Under the pieces are notes generated by a model. The model did not search any database and was not told the origin of the DNA. It saw only the letters and a list, made by a program, of their open reading frames with translations. A stretch of DNA of 64,000 nucleotides from CAWDMC01 sp963803295. Lineage in GTDB: Bacteria; Acidobacteriota; Terriglobia; UBA7540. The stretch is from the NCBI GenBank assembly GCA_963803295.1, contig CAWDMC010000012.1, forward strand, positions 372,001 through 436,000, given 5' to 3'. Position 1 is the first letter of the stretch. Each line of letters begins with the position of its first letter. Both the position numbers and the translations under genes were made by a program. This document shows positions 8,540-17,656 of this stretch, piece by piece.

Positions 8540-9824
8540 TTATGCCTGATCCCTGATATGCGTGGCGAAATACCACACGTTGCCGAAGGGATCTGTAACT
8601 CCTCCTATTCGATCTCCGTAGGGCTGATCGGCAGGCTCTCCGATTGAAGTGGCGCCCCACCTTAAGGGCCTGTCTGTAAAGGGAGTCGGCGTCAGGAACG
8701 TACAGGAACAGAGTCGCCGGCATGGCCTGCCACTGTCCATGCGCCTCGTTGAGCTCGATCATGGAATCGCCGATTCTGAATTGGGCATGGTTGATCATTC
8801 CCTCGGGAGACTGGAAGCGGAGGATTTCTTCTGCCCCCAGTCCATTTCGCAGAAAATCGATCAGCCCGGCTGCGCCCTTCGGGTGCAGATACGGTGTCAC
8901 GGTATTAGAGCCTTCGCGAATGTGGCTGGCTCCTTTATGCGTCGCGATGTACCAATGATTGCCGAAGGGGTCGCGGACACTTGCCTCGCGATCGCCATAA
9001 TCCATGTCGGCGGGGCCAGCGAGGGATGTCGCGCCCGCCTGCAGGGCGAGCTGATAGACGGAATCGGCATGGGGCATGTAGAGGTGAAGCGCTGCAGGCA
9101 TCTCTTTCATTCCAGAGCGCCCGCCCACCATCACCATGGAGTCTCCAATCTTGACTTCGATATGCCAGCCACCCGCCGATCCCGTACCGCGAAGGCTTTC
9201 TGTTCCTCCGAAAGCTTGTTTGATGAAATCGGCCAGTTCGCTCGCTCGCTCGACCAGCAGGTACGGAGTGATAGTGCGAAAGCCTTCGCGTACAGCGCTA
9301 ACTGGGCCGGCGGTTTTAGCTTTGGCAGCCGGTTGCACTCCTCGGGAGAGAGCACCACTCTGCTCGCGCATGAAAATCTCGGTTCGCCTTTCTATCTCCT
9401 CGGTTGAAAGATCCTCCAGATGGGTCGTGATGAGCCACCGGTGCCCGAAGGGATCCACTAGCGTGCCGGAACGCTCTCCATAGAACTTGTCCTCAACCGG
9501 TCTCAAGAGCTTGGCGCCGGCGGCGATGGCGCGCTTGGCCATTGCGTCTACATCGTCTACAAAGAGATGGATACTGACCGTCGTTCCGCCGATCGTTGAT
9601 GGAGCGGCATAACCCATTTCAGGAAACTCATCGGCGAGCATAATAGGAGAATCACCGATCTTGATCTCAGCATGCCCGATCCTGCCGTCCGGCATCCTCA
9701 GGCGAGTCAGCTCTGTCGCTCCAAATGCCTTCTTGTAAAACTCTATGGCCTCGGCCGCACCTTTGACGATCAGGTAAACCGTGGCCGTATGGAACCCTTC
9801 CGGTATCGTTTTCGCTTTACTCAT
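8540..9824 (-). CDS. Triple-domain VOC (glyoxalase/PhnB-like) protein, frameshifted
   Basis: From ATG 9824 (GGAGGG upstream) the frame encodes three consecutive PhnB-like vicinal-oxygen-chelate domains, each with the order 'T-x-YL...AIEFYKKAFG...GRIGHAEIKIGDS...DPFGHRWLITTH'. The third domain starts normally (NTVTPYLHPKGAAGLIDF) but the frame changes in a run of four G on the coding strand (8655-8658). The rest (GEPADQPYGDRIGG...DPFGNVWYFATHIRDQA) is in the next frame and ends at 8540. Removing one G restores a 427-residue protein. Metal-dependent isomerase or resistance roles are known in the family; the substrate is unknown. It follows the TonB receptor by 10 bases, so probably co-transcribed. 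Confidence 0.75.
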
Positions 9825-9834
9825 TAACCCTCCT

Positions 9835-12800
9835 TCAAAAACTAACGCGTACTCCCAACTGCGCCGCAAACGGTATTCCAACCGTCGTGCCCGGTCCGAA
9901 AAAATCGCCGAGGCCGCCAGCGGGCACCAGCAGCTGCTTGTTGCTGGTGATGGGCTGTGTCTGGCTGCAGTCAGCATTCAAGCAGAACGCCGTCGCGTTA
10001 TAGAGGTTATTCACCGGCGTGGGCAGCGCGGAAATATCGGTGACATAGTTGGCGCCGGGATTGTTGCGGTTAAAGAGATTGAAGAACTCGATGAAGGGGG
10101 TCACCGACCAGCGCTCGCGGAACCTGATCGGGCGGCTCACGCGCATGTCCACCTGGATATACGGCGTTCCGCGGAACTGATCGAGACTGGTTTGCACTCC
10201 GTTGACTACCGCGCGATCATTCCCTGTATCGCCGAGGCCCTTCACGTCGACCGGAGTGGTGAGAGTGATCGGCCGGGCACCTTCGGCCTGGGACAACAGG
10301 GAGACCTCGAACCCGGACGGCACGTGGAAGACGCCTGCCACTACCACCCGGTGGGTCACGTCTTCTCCCGAAGGTCCGAAATCGCCCTTGCCAAAGGCGT
10401 GCAAGGGGTTGCAAACACCGTCGACATAGTCGAAGAGCTCGCCCAGCACGCAACCCCAGGTTTTGGCGTTCGATAACGTGTAGTTCACCACCAGGTTTAA
10501 CCGGCTGGTGACGTTCCCTTGCAGGTGAACCGTCATTTCATCGTAGCGGGAGCGATTGTCGCTGCGGAACACCGCAAGATTGGGAACATTGTCCATTTGG
10601 GTAATCGAGTCGGAAGCAAACCTGGGTGAAGAAACAGTGTAGCCCGCCTGGTATTGGTACCGGGCATAAGAGTGGACGCCTTGCTCGTGGGCGTAGTCCG
10701 CTCCCAGTGTCCAGTTGGAATTGAATGCATGCTCGACGCCGCCGGTGAAGTGAATAGCGTACGGCGTCTTATAGTGGGGGTCGATGATGGATCCCTCGCC
10801 GCCCTCGCTGGCGCCTGGTACGCACCCGGAATCTCCAGGCTGGATGCAAGTTCCCGGAGCCTGATTGACGCCTTGAAACGCGGTCACCCAGCCATTCTGG
10901 GCGAGGTCGCTGTAGAAGAGCCCGAAGCCGGCGCGAATCACTGTGTGCTGGGTATCGCCCAGCGCATAGGCGATACCGAGCCGCGGCGCGACCGCTCCCC
11001 GATAGTCGTGAGGCGCACCATGCGCAAGCGGAATGTTCAGGGCCTCTATTGTCAACAGCGCCGGATTCTCCAGTTGTGAGCGACCTGATGCGGTGAAGAG
11101 GCCCAAGGTGGTGTCGTATCTGACGCCATAATTAATTGTGAGACGCGGCGTCACCCGCCAAGCGTCTTCCGCGTAGAGTCCAAGACGCTGCACGTTTTGC
11201 GAGAAGCTTCCGTTGCCGGCTGGCGTGGACGTGCAGTTGGTGCCATCGGTAACCTGGAGGTCCGCTGTTGGCGCGCAGCTCAAGTCAACTGCAAACTGCT
11301 GGGGATTGGTCAGGTAATCCACCGGATCCTGGGCGAACGCAGTGAGGTTTTCGGCTGTGCCTGCCAGCGCCCCGCTCATCACAGGTTCGTGGATGAAATC
11401 CACTCCGAAGCGGGTTGCGTGAGCTCCCGACACGTGGCTCACGTCGTAGCGGAACTGGTACTTTTCTTGATTTCGCGAGACAGGAAAGGCGGTAATCGGT
11501 GTGACGAACTGGTTGTCGCCGAAGGTTTCAAATCCGGAGATCGTCCGCGTGGTGGCGCTAAAGGGAAAGGCCAGGGCGAAACCCATATTTGTGTTGCGCG
11601 CTTCCGTGCGATGCAGGCCGCCGGCGCCCAAAGTGAACGATCCGAGCCAGGCGGGGCTGAAGGTGTGCCGCTGGTTGAGCACAAGGTTCAGGTACTTGGA
11701 ATACGAACTAGCTCCGGTGGACGGCAGGGTCGCTTGTTGTACCAGGTCGTTGTGTGTGGTGTACTCATCTGCCGAAGCCCGCAGGAACCACTGCGTGCGT
11801 GACGACTGTGACCAGTCGAGTCGCGCTGATGCGAGATAATCGCGGAATGGAACGAGCACGTGGCCAGGCACCGGGATCGAGCTCACCCCGGGGATCAGAC
11901 CTTGAGCCGCCAGCGAGGCCAGCGCGTTGAACTGGCTGAGGCTGGCTGGACTGTAGGCGACGCTAGCATCCTCGTGGACGGCTTCCAGGGAGGAGAAGAA
12001 CCAGAGATTACTCTTCCTGATGGGTCCGCCCAAGGTCCCAATATAGTTCTGCTTGGAGAATGGCTGCTTCGGCGCAGGCGCCGGATTCTCAATGGGAAAA
12101 CGGGCATTGAGCGATGCCGCGCGCTCGTAAAAAGCCTCGTCGCCGTGCCACTGGTCACTGCCGTGCCTGGTGGTGATCACCACCGAGCCGGCCGTGGTGC
12201 GGCCGGTGTCCGCATCTTCCTGGGCCGTGTGAACCGCAAATTCCTGGATCGTATCGGGGGAGAAGTTCTGCAGGAACCCGCCGATATAGTCATCGGAATT
12301 ATCCGCGCCATCCACTGAGAGCTGGTCGTTCAATCCTGAACTGCCGCCGAACGAAACTGCTGTGATGCGGGCCTTGGTGGGATCAGAAGGCTCTACGGGC
12401 TCTGTTCCGGCGACAAGGAAAGCGATGTTGGTAAAACTGCGGTGCGCCAGGGGGATCGTCTGCAAATCGAGCCTCGTTACGGCGCCCTCGTGCACCGCGC
12501 GGGTAGTATCGACCGGCGCGGTGGTGATCGACGAGCTTTGCCCCAACACGTTGACCGTCTGGTGCGCCGCCGCCACCTGCAAAGTCACTTGGATTTCGCG
12601 CACGGAGCTGACGAGAATGGCGACGTCCGCTTGGGCCTCAGCAAACCCGTCGGCATTGACGCTTACGTGGTAGGCCCCGGGCGGCAGCAGGTTGAGTCGA
12701 AACTGTCCCCGGTCGTCTGTCCAGGCCTCATGCTTGACAGCACTATCAACCGACTGGACCACAATTCTCGCTAAAGGCACGCGCGCTCCGGAATAGTCCT

Positions 12801-12924
12801 GTACGCTGCCGGCCAAGTCCCCCTCGGGACTTTGAGCCAGAGTGGCGAACGGCGGCCACATCAGCGCTATCACCCACGGGAGAAGGCTGCAGACCCGATT
12901 TGCGCGTATTCGTTCGGAGCTCAT
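9835..12924 (-). CDS. TonB-dependent receptor, Oar-like, with carboxypeptidase-regulatory-like domain (receptor 1)
   Basis: About 1029 residues. I prefer ATG 12924, which gives a Sec signal (VCSLLPWVIALMWPPFATLAQ); the longer TTG 12969 abuts the upstream stop. The signal is followed by a beta-sandwich regulatory domain (GSVQDYSGARVPLARIVV), a plug (SFGGSSGLNDQLSVDGADNSDDY, GSVVITTRHGSDQWHGD) and a long beta-barrel ending in ...GVRVSF with the C-terminal aromatic expected of an outer-membrane barrel. It imports a ligand across the outer membrane; size and domain order match acidobacterial Oar-like receptors. Cargo unknown. Confidence 0.88.
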   Translation of the reverse strand: MSSERIRANRVCSLLPWVIALMWPPFATLAQSPEGDLAGSVQDYSGARVPLARIVVQSVDSAVKHEAWTDDRGQFRLNLLPPGAYHVSVNADGFAEAQADVAILVSSVREIQVTLQVAAAHQTVNVLGQSSSITTAPVDTTRAVHEGAVTRLDLQTIPLAHRSFTNIAFLVAGTEPVEPSDPTKARITAVSFGGSSGLNDQLSVDGADNSDDYIGGFLQNFSPDTIQEFAVHTAQEDADTGRTTAGSVVITTRHGSDQWHGDEAFYERAASLNARFPIENPAPAPKQPFSKQNYIGTLGGPIRKSNLWFFSSLEAVHEDASVAYSPASLSQFNALASLAAQGLIPGVSSIPVPGHVLVPFRDYLASARLDWSQSSRTQWFLRASADEYTTHNDLVQQATLPSTGASSYSKYLNLVLNQRHTFSPAWLGSFTLGAGGLHRTEARNTNMGFALAFPFSATTRTISGFETFGDNQFVTPITAFPVSRNQEKYQFRYDVSHVSGAHATRFGVDFIHEPVMSGALAGTAENLTAFAQDPVDYLTNPQQFAVDLSCAPTADLQVTDGTNCTSTPAGNGSFSQNVQRLGLYAEDAWRVTPRLTINYGVRYDTTLGLFTASGRSQLENPALLTIEALNIPLAHGAPHDYRGAVAPRLGIAYALGDTQHTVIRAGFGLFYSDLAQNGWVTAFQGVNQAPGTCIQPGDSGCVPGASEGGEGSIIDPHYKTPYAIHFTGGVEHAFNSNWTLGADYAHEQGVHSYARYQYQAGYTVSSPRFASDSITQMDNVPNLAVFRSDNRSRYDEMTVHLQGNVTSRLNLVVNYTLSNAKTWGCVLGELFDYVDGVCNPLHAFGKGDFGPSGEDVTHRVVVAGVFHVPSGFEVSLLSQAEGARPITLTTPVDVKGLGDTGNDRAVVNGVQTSLDQFRGTPYIQVDMRVSRPIRFRERWSVTPFIEFFNLFNRNNPGANYVTDISALPTPVNNLYNATAFCLNADCSQTQPITSNKQLLVPAGGLGDFFGPGTTVGIPFAAQLGVRVSF

Positions 12925-12969
12925 GAGGGGGAAGGGAATTCGGAAGGGCTCCTGGCAGAAACCGACCAA

Positions 12970-13536
12970 CTAAGGTGCGAGCCTTCTTGGGGAAACCGGC
13001 TGGGGGGTAGAGTTGTAGAGTGCACCCACCTGCCGCACGTATTCGCGAGTCTCGTCAAAGGGTGGCACGCCCCTCGCCCTGATCACGGCGCCTTCGCCTG
13101 CATTGTAGGCGGCGAGAGAGAGATTTACATCACCTTCAAAGGTATCCAGCAGGTGGCGCAGGTGTGTGACTCCTCCTTGGATATTCTGGCGCGCATCGTA
13201 GGGATCACGGACGCTCAATAGTCGCGCGGTCCCGGGCTCCAGTTGCATAAGACCCATCGCTCCTTTCGACGAAAGCGCCCGCGGGTTGAATGCAGATTCA
13301 ACACAGATTATCGCGCGCACAAGTTTCGGGTCAACCTGATAGCGGAGAGAAGAGTCGCGGATCACATCCTCGTACGGTGAAGGCGACGCCCAGTAGCGGC
13401 ACGGACGCGCTCTGGACGTAAGGGAATGATCTCCCAGATCCAGCGACAGATGACGAGGGAAGGAATGCCTGACGTATCCCCTCAACAGTAGGACGGCGAC
13501 GATGCAAAGCAGAATCTCCGCCACATGAGCCTTCAT
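12970..13536 (-). CDS. Lytic transglycosylase, SLT domain
   Basis: 188 residues: an N-terminal hydrophobic helix, then a lysozyme-like SLT domain with catalytic Glu in AIICVESAFNPRALS, the GAMGLMQLEPGTA motif, the RQNIQGGVTHLRHLL segment and the SLAAYNAGEGAV motif. It cleaves peptidoglycan without water, forming anhydro-muropeptides, at the inner-membrane or periplasmic face. It precedes TonB receptor 1 by a few bases, so the pair may be expressed together, perhaps opening the wall for receptor or energy-complex assembly (inference). Confidence 0.87.
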   Translation of the reverse strand: MKAHVAEILLCIVAVLLLRGYVRHSFPRHLSLDLGDHSLTSRARPCRYWASPSPYEDVIRDSSLRYQVDPKLVRAIICVESAFNPRALSSKGAMGLMQLEPGTARLLSVRDPYDARQNIQGGVTHLRHLLDTFEGDVNLSLAAYNAGEGAVIRARGVPPFDETREYVRQVGALYNSTPQPVSPRRLAP

Positions 13537-13623
13537 CGAAATTGAACCCCTTCACGATAAGCGGCGAGAAACCGGGCTTGGTCCGGCTCACCCGATTGAG
13601 CAGAGCTTGCAACAGGTTGCGTG

Positions 13624-13748
13624 TAATGTCAAGAGGATAATGTGGTTAAAGTGGGTAATGCGGCGTAATGTGCGCAGCAATTGCTCGGTACACTACGAAT
13701 CCCGCAGAACCCCGCTGAAATCCCGCTATCTTTCCGCACATTTTCCGC
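13624..13748 (-). repeat. Composite intergenic repeat: TAATG motifs plus phased GCGGGATTT array, copy 2
   Basis: The 316-bp spacer 13537-13852 holds four TAATG words (13624, 13638, 13656, 13666) followed, on the minus strand, by units GCGGAAAATGT, GCGGAAAGATA, GCGGGATTTCA, GCGGGGTTCT, GCGGGATTCG (13748 down to 13696) with 11, 11, 11, 10, 10 spacing. The unit sequences and lengths match the array at 1922-1984. No gene is supported in the spacer. Confidence 0.65.
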
Positions 13749-13852
13749 TCTGTTTCGGATGTCCGGAATCAGGGCTGGAGAGAGCTGCCAAAGCCCAGCC
13801 GACAACGGGATCCCATTGGGCTGGGTACCGAACTCGATACCGAAAAGGGATC

Positions 13853-14560
13853 TTAGTTCACGCATGATTCCAGCAACTCCTTGGCATAAAGGGCCCCGTC
13901 GGGTGTTTCCTCGTGCTTGAAATAGACGAACACGTCTTTGCCCTCTTTGAGGAGCCTGCTCACGCTGGCGGAGATGGCCTTGCGCTCTTCGACAGGATAC
14001 TCCGGCTTTCGCAGGCGGAAATAGGCGAAAGCAGCTGTGGTTACGGTGGGTATCTCGAACTTTTCGGACTCGGCCCAACAGAGGGCCACGTTGTGTTTCC
14101 TAAGAAGTTCGTACACATCGTCGTTCAACCAGGAATCGTGTCGAAACTCAAAGGCGAAGCGCACATCTTCAGGCAGGCCCTGAAGGAAAGAGGCGAGCAA
14201 AGGCGCGTCGAAGCGACAGTTCGGTGGAAGCTGGAAGAGGATGGGCCCCTGACGGCGCGTGGCCCGCAACGGGTCGATGGCACGCAGGAAGATCTCCGTG
14301 AACTCCCCGGCATTCTTGAGACGCATGAAATGAGTAATGCGCTGGTGCGCTTTGGGCGAGAAAAGAAATTCCGGGGGCGTAGATTTAATCCAGTTTTCCA
14401 GCGTGCTTGCGGCGGGCAATTGCCGGAACGTGTAGTTGATCTCCACGCTGTTCAGTTGACGTGAGTAGTACTCCAAGAACTTCTTCTGCGGTATTTCGGC
14501 CGGGTAGAAGTTCGGCTTCCAGGCCGGATAAGCAAACCCCGATGTACCTGCATAGAGCAT
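13853..14560 (-). CDS. DUF72 (YecE-like) family protein
   Basis: About 235 residues from ATG 14560 (MLYAGTSGFAYPAWKPNFYP), the usual DUF72 N-terminus; the longer start at 14596 adds 12 atypical residues. Family landmarks are the glycine-rich opening strand, NSVEINYTFRQLP, the PEFLFSPKAHQRITH strand, GPILFQLPPN, FEFRHDSW and the closing DVFVYFKHEETPDG. The fold is a TIM-barrel-like domain whose biochemical role is not settled. It is divergent from the glycoside hydrolase at 14663. Confidence 0.85.
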   Translation of the reverse strand: MLYAGTSGFAYPAWKPNFYPAEIPQKKFLEYYSRQLNSVEINYTFRQLPAASTLENWIKSTPPEFLFSPKAHQRITHFMRLKNAGEFTEIFLRAIDPLRATRRQGPILFQLPPNCRFDAPLLASFLQGLPEDVRFAFEFRHDSWLNDDVYELLRKHNVALCWAESEKFEIPTVTTAAFAYFRLRKPEYPVEERKAISASVSRLLKEGKDVFVYFKHEETPDGALYAKELLESCVN

Positions 14561-14662
14561 GGGTCTCAGGGTAAAGGCAGAGCGCCCAAAAGTCAAAAAT
14601 GAACAGCGCTTTGCGCTGCTCCGCTATAATTCCTCCGTCCCAAACGACGGGAGGAACCAAAG

Positions 14663-17656
14663 ATGAAGCGGCGTGAATTCCTAAGAACTGGGTTAGTCAC
14701 CACCGTAACTGTAGGGGCACTGAGCAACACCCACCACGGCTATAGCGAGGGCCATGATCCGGAACGGGAGCAGGGCGGACGAGATTGTCGCTTGGTCGAG
14801 CGAGGATCTGAGGTTGAACTGCATGCACCGGCATTTGTTTTTAAACTCGATACTGCCGGAGGCTTGAGCGCACGGTCCTGGGAGAACAAACTGAGTGGGC
14901 GGACGATTCCGCTAACAGGCGGCGCCGAACTGGGGACGGACCTTGACGTGGCGGAAGAGCGAATCTGGATTCCTGGATGGAAGGGGACCGTTTCTCAATC
15001 GCAGTCCGCGGATGCCAACGAAGACCCCGGATATAAGGAAGGATATGGCCGCCCGGAGTACGACGACTCGAAATGGCGAGGGATGATCAACCTCACGCTC
15101 GGGGTCGAGTCTCCGATGTCGTTTACCTGGGCACGAACGCCGCTTGCGATTCCTTCAAGTGCAAGTAACAAACCGCTTTCGCTGACGATCGGTGGATTTG
15201 GACTGTTCGACCACCGCTTCATTCGCGTATTCCTAAACGGGAACGAAGTGGGTTCACGCCGCGCGACAGGGCGTTGGCATGAGCCCTTCGTTATCGATCT
15301 TGGACCCGAGTCACCCGCCCACGGCTTTGTGCGTTTCGGGCAGAGCAATCTTATCGCGGTGCAACTGTCGGAATTTGTCACCCGCCCTGCCCGTCTCGAC
15401 CAACTGGATCCGCAGCATGGGCGTGCACTCCCTGGCAGCCTGAGTTGGCCGTTTTCTCCTGCGCAGTTTGAGCAGTATCTCACCGTCGGCCTTGGACTTA
15501 GAACTGCCAAATGGGAAGTGGCCCGTTTAGCTTCGAGGAAGGAGGGCGAATCCGGTGAAGCCGTGTTCGAAATGGCGTCGGATGTACCCGGCCTTTCCGC
15601 ATCGGTTACTTACCGCTGGAATTCCAATGAGCCTGTTCTGCACAAATTCGTCGAGATGCAGAATCATGGCGCCGCGCCGCTGCGCATCATGAATGTGAGT
15701 CTGGGAAACTATCGCACGGGCGCCACCGTCACCGAGGGCGAACAGGGATTTCCGGTTTACGTCGCCGATGAGTTCTTCATGGGATTGGCCCATCCTTATG
15801 GTTGGGTCATGGGACAGGAGGATCTCGTTCGCCTGCGACAATTCCCAGGAACAGCGATCAAGCCTGGAGAGGCGTTCCAATGCATAGAGGCGGTGTACGG
15901 CACAGCCAAGAGCGGTGCCGCGCGACAGGGTTTTCTCGCTCATTTGCATGGACGGATGCGCCGAGTCGTTCGTGGACACAACCGGGCCTATGCTTTTTTC
16001 GACCCTTTCGGCGCGCAGGGTGGTGACGGTCATGACTTCAATGAAAGCGAAAGCTTTGTGCTCGATAACATTACCAAAGTCGCTGAGGGCCAACGGGAGT
16101 CAGGGTGCCGCTTCGATCGCTATTCCTTGGAATTCTGGGTTGACTACCACGGTGACCTTACGCAGCCTGACCCGAAACGATTCCCGGGCGGACTCACCAA
16201 AATAACCTCGGCCTTGAAAGAGAACGGCATCGCGCTGGGCTTGTGGATTGATAGCTCCTGGGAACTGTGGTCAGTGGGAGGCAATCCTGTCGTTAAACCG
16301 ACCCTTTCAAACGATCCTCAATACGGCACCGAGTGGATGGCGCTATGCCGCGCGACCGAACCTATTAAGAGCATGTACTCTCGGGCCTTCCGCTACCATA
16401 TCCGGGAACACGGTGTTCGCCTCCTGAAGTTCGACAACTTCCGGCCTCTCTGCTACAACTCCCAGCATCAACATCTGCCCGGGGTGTATTCGACTGAGGC
16501 CATCGGGAACGCCGTGATTGATACGCTCCATGACCTCGATGCCGAGAACGACGAGGTCTTTCTCATGCTTTACTGGGGATACCGCTCGCCGTGGTGGTTG
16601 CTGCACGCTGACACGCTGTTCGAGTCCGGCCTCGCCATGGAGGCCTCCTCTCCGGGGCCTTCACCCACACTTTACGCGCGCGATAGCGTGACCGTAGGGC
16701 TGGACCAGGGCGAGTGGTACGGCGAGGATATTCCGCGGCTGGGGAAGGATTCGTTGGGAGTGTGGCTTTCTGATTGGGGATGGAACAGTTCCATCGGGAA
16801 GGAGCGCTGGCAGGAAGGCTTTGTGATGGATATGTGCCGCGGCAGCCTACTGGCTCAGCCGTGGAGCGACGGGCCGTGGCTCTCCCCGCCGGAACGCCGG
16901 CAGATGGCGGATTTTATCGACCTTCTCAAAGCAGGGACCGCTTCCTTCAGTCGTTCCAGGTTCATCGTGGGGAATCCCTGGAAGACCGAGCCCTACGGCT
17001 ACATCTGCTCAGATGGAAAGCGGGCATTCATTGCTTTAAACAATTGCACTTGGCAGGATGTTTCGTTGGAGCTGCAATTGAACCAAGCCTGGGGACTGCC
17101 GGAAGGGCTGGGCTGGGATCTCTACCGCTGGTATCCCGATCCTGCCCGTCTGCAGGCCGAAGGGGCAAGATTTTCGAAAACAGCTCCGTTATCGCTTCGC
17201 CCTTTTGAGGTGATTCTGCTTGAGGCGGTTCCGGCGGGTGAATCGGCTTCGCTTGGCCGGAGTTTCATGAGTGCTCCATTCCCTCGATCTTTCGACGAGC
17301 CCAGCCGGGAATTGAAACTCAAGACTGACGAGAACGGCCTGAAGCTGAATGTTCAGGGAGAAGTGCCTGCATGTGGCCGGGGCGGCACGCTGGTGATTAC
17401 GGTAGAGATGCGAAGGGGTTCCGTCGCCGCAATGTCACCCGATGTGGGTAAGTATTTTGCGGCGAGCGGCGCTCTTGATGGCCAGCCGGTCCCATGCCGT
17501 CCCGTGCTTGGCAATGCTACTTATCCTGCGTCTTGGCAGGCTTGGCGCATCCCAATTGAAGCATCGCGCAATCCCAGGAACTTTCTAGTTTCTATTACGA
17601 ACAGCACCAAAATGGACGTCGCCTTGGTGAGCCGCGGACATTTTATCCCCACCTGA
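14663..17656 (+). CDS. Tat-exported alpha-galactosidase-like glycoside hydrolase (clan GH-D)
   Basis: 997 residues, ATG 14663 preceded by GGGAGG. MKRREFLRTGLVTTVTVGAL is a Tat signal. A beta-sandwich N-terminal half (residues 30-450) is followed by a TIM barrel: EFWVDYHGDL, GIALGLWIDSSWELW, then GVRLLKFDNFRPL whose KxD Asp is the expected nucleophile of the melibiase clan, and a C-terminal beta domain. It differs enough from ordinary GH27/GH36 that the exact family is uncertain. It overlaps the convergent CRTAC1 gene by 72 bases and probably removes alpha-linked sugars outside the cytoplasm. Confidence 0.72.
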   Translation: MKRREFLRTGLVTTVTVGALSNTHHGYSEGHDPEREQGGRDCRLVERGSEVELHAPAFVFKLDTAGGLSARSWENKLSGRTIPLTGGAELGTDLDVAEERIWIPGWKGTVSQSQSADANEDPGYKEGYGRPEYDDSKWRGMINLTLGVESPMSFTWARTPLAIPSSASNKPLSLTIGGFGLFDHRFIRVFLNGNEVGSRRATGRWHEPFVIDLGPESPAHGFVRFGQSNLIAVQLSEFVTRPARLDQLDPQHGRALPGSLSWPFSPAQFEQYLTVGLGLRTAKWEVARLASRKEGESGEAVFEMASDVPGLSASVTYRWNSNEPVLHKFVEMQNHGAAPLRIMNVSLGNYRTGATVTEGEQGFPVYVADEFFMGLAHPYGWVMGQEDLVRLRQFPGTAIKPGEAFQCIEAVYGTAKSGAARQGFLAHLHGRMRRVVRGHNRAYAFFDPFGAQGGDGHDFNESESFVLDNITKVAEGQRESGCRFDRYSLEFWVDYHGDLTQPDPKRFPGGLTKITSALKENGIALGLWIDSSWELWSVGGNPVVKPTLSNDPQYGTEWMALCRATEPIKSMYSRAFRYHIREHGVRLLKFDNFRPLCYNSQHQHLPGVYSTEAIGNAVIDTLHDLDAENDEVFLMLYWGYRSPWWLLHADTLFESGLAMEASSPGPSPTLYARDSVTVGLDQGEWYGEDIPRLGKDSLGVWLSDWGWNSSIGKERWQEGFVMDMCRGSLLAQPWSDGPWLSPPERRQMADFIDLLKAGTASFSRSRFIVGNPWKTEPYGYICSDGKRAFIALNNCTWQDVSLELQLNQAWGLPEGLGWDLYRWYPDPARLQAEGARFSKTAPLSLRPFEVILLEAVPAGESASLGRSFMSAPFPRSFDEPSRELKLKTDENGLKLNVQGEVPACGRGGTLVITVEMRRGSVAAMSPDVGKYFAASGALDGQPVPCRPVLGNATYPASWQAWRIPIEASRNPRNFLVSITNSTKMDVALVSRGHFIPT

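Noticed and set aside
13625..13630. TTGACA on the minus strand upstream of the lytic transglycosylase
   Set aside because: No acceptable -10 at 16-18 bases, and it falls within the TAATG repeat module.
14561..14580. CTGAGA-like word resembling a TPP riboswitch core
   Set aside because: No second conserved TPP element nearby and the gene downstream (DUF72) is unrelated to thiamine.
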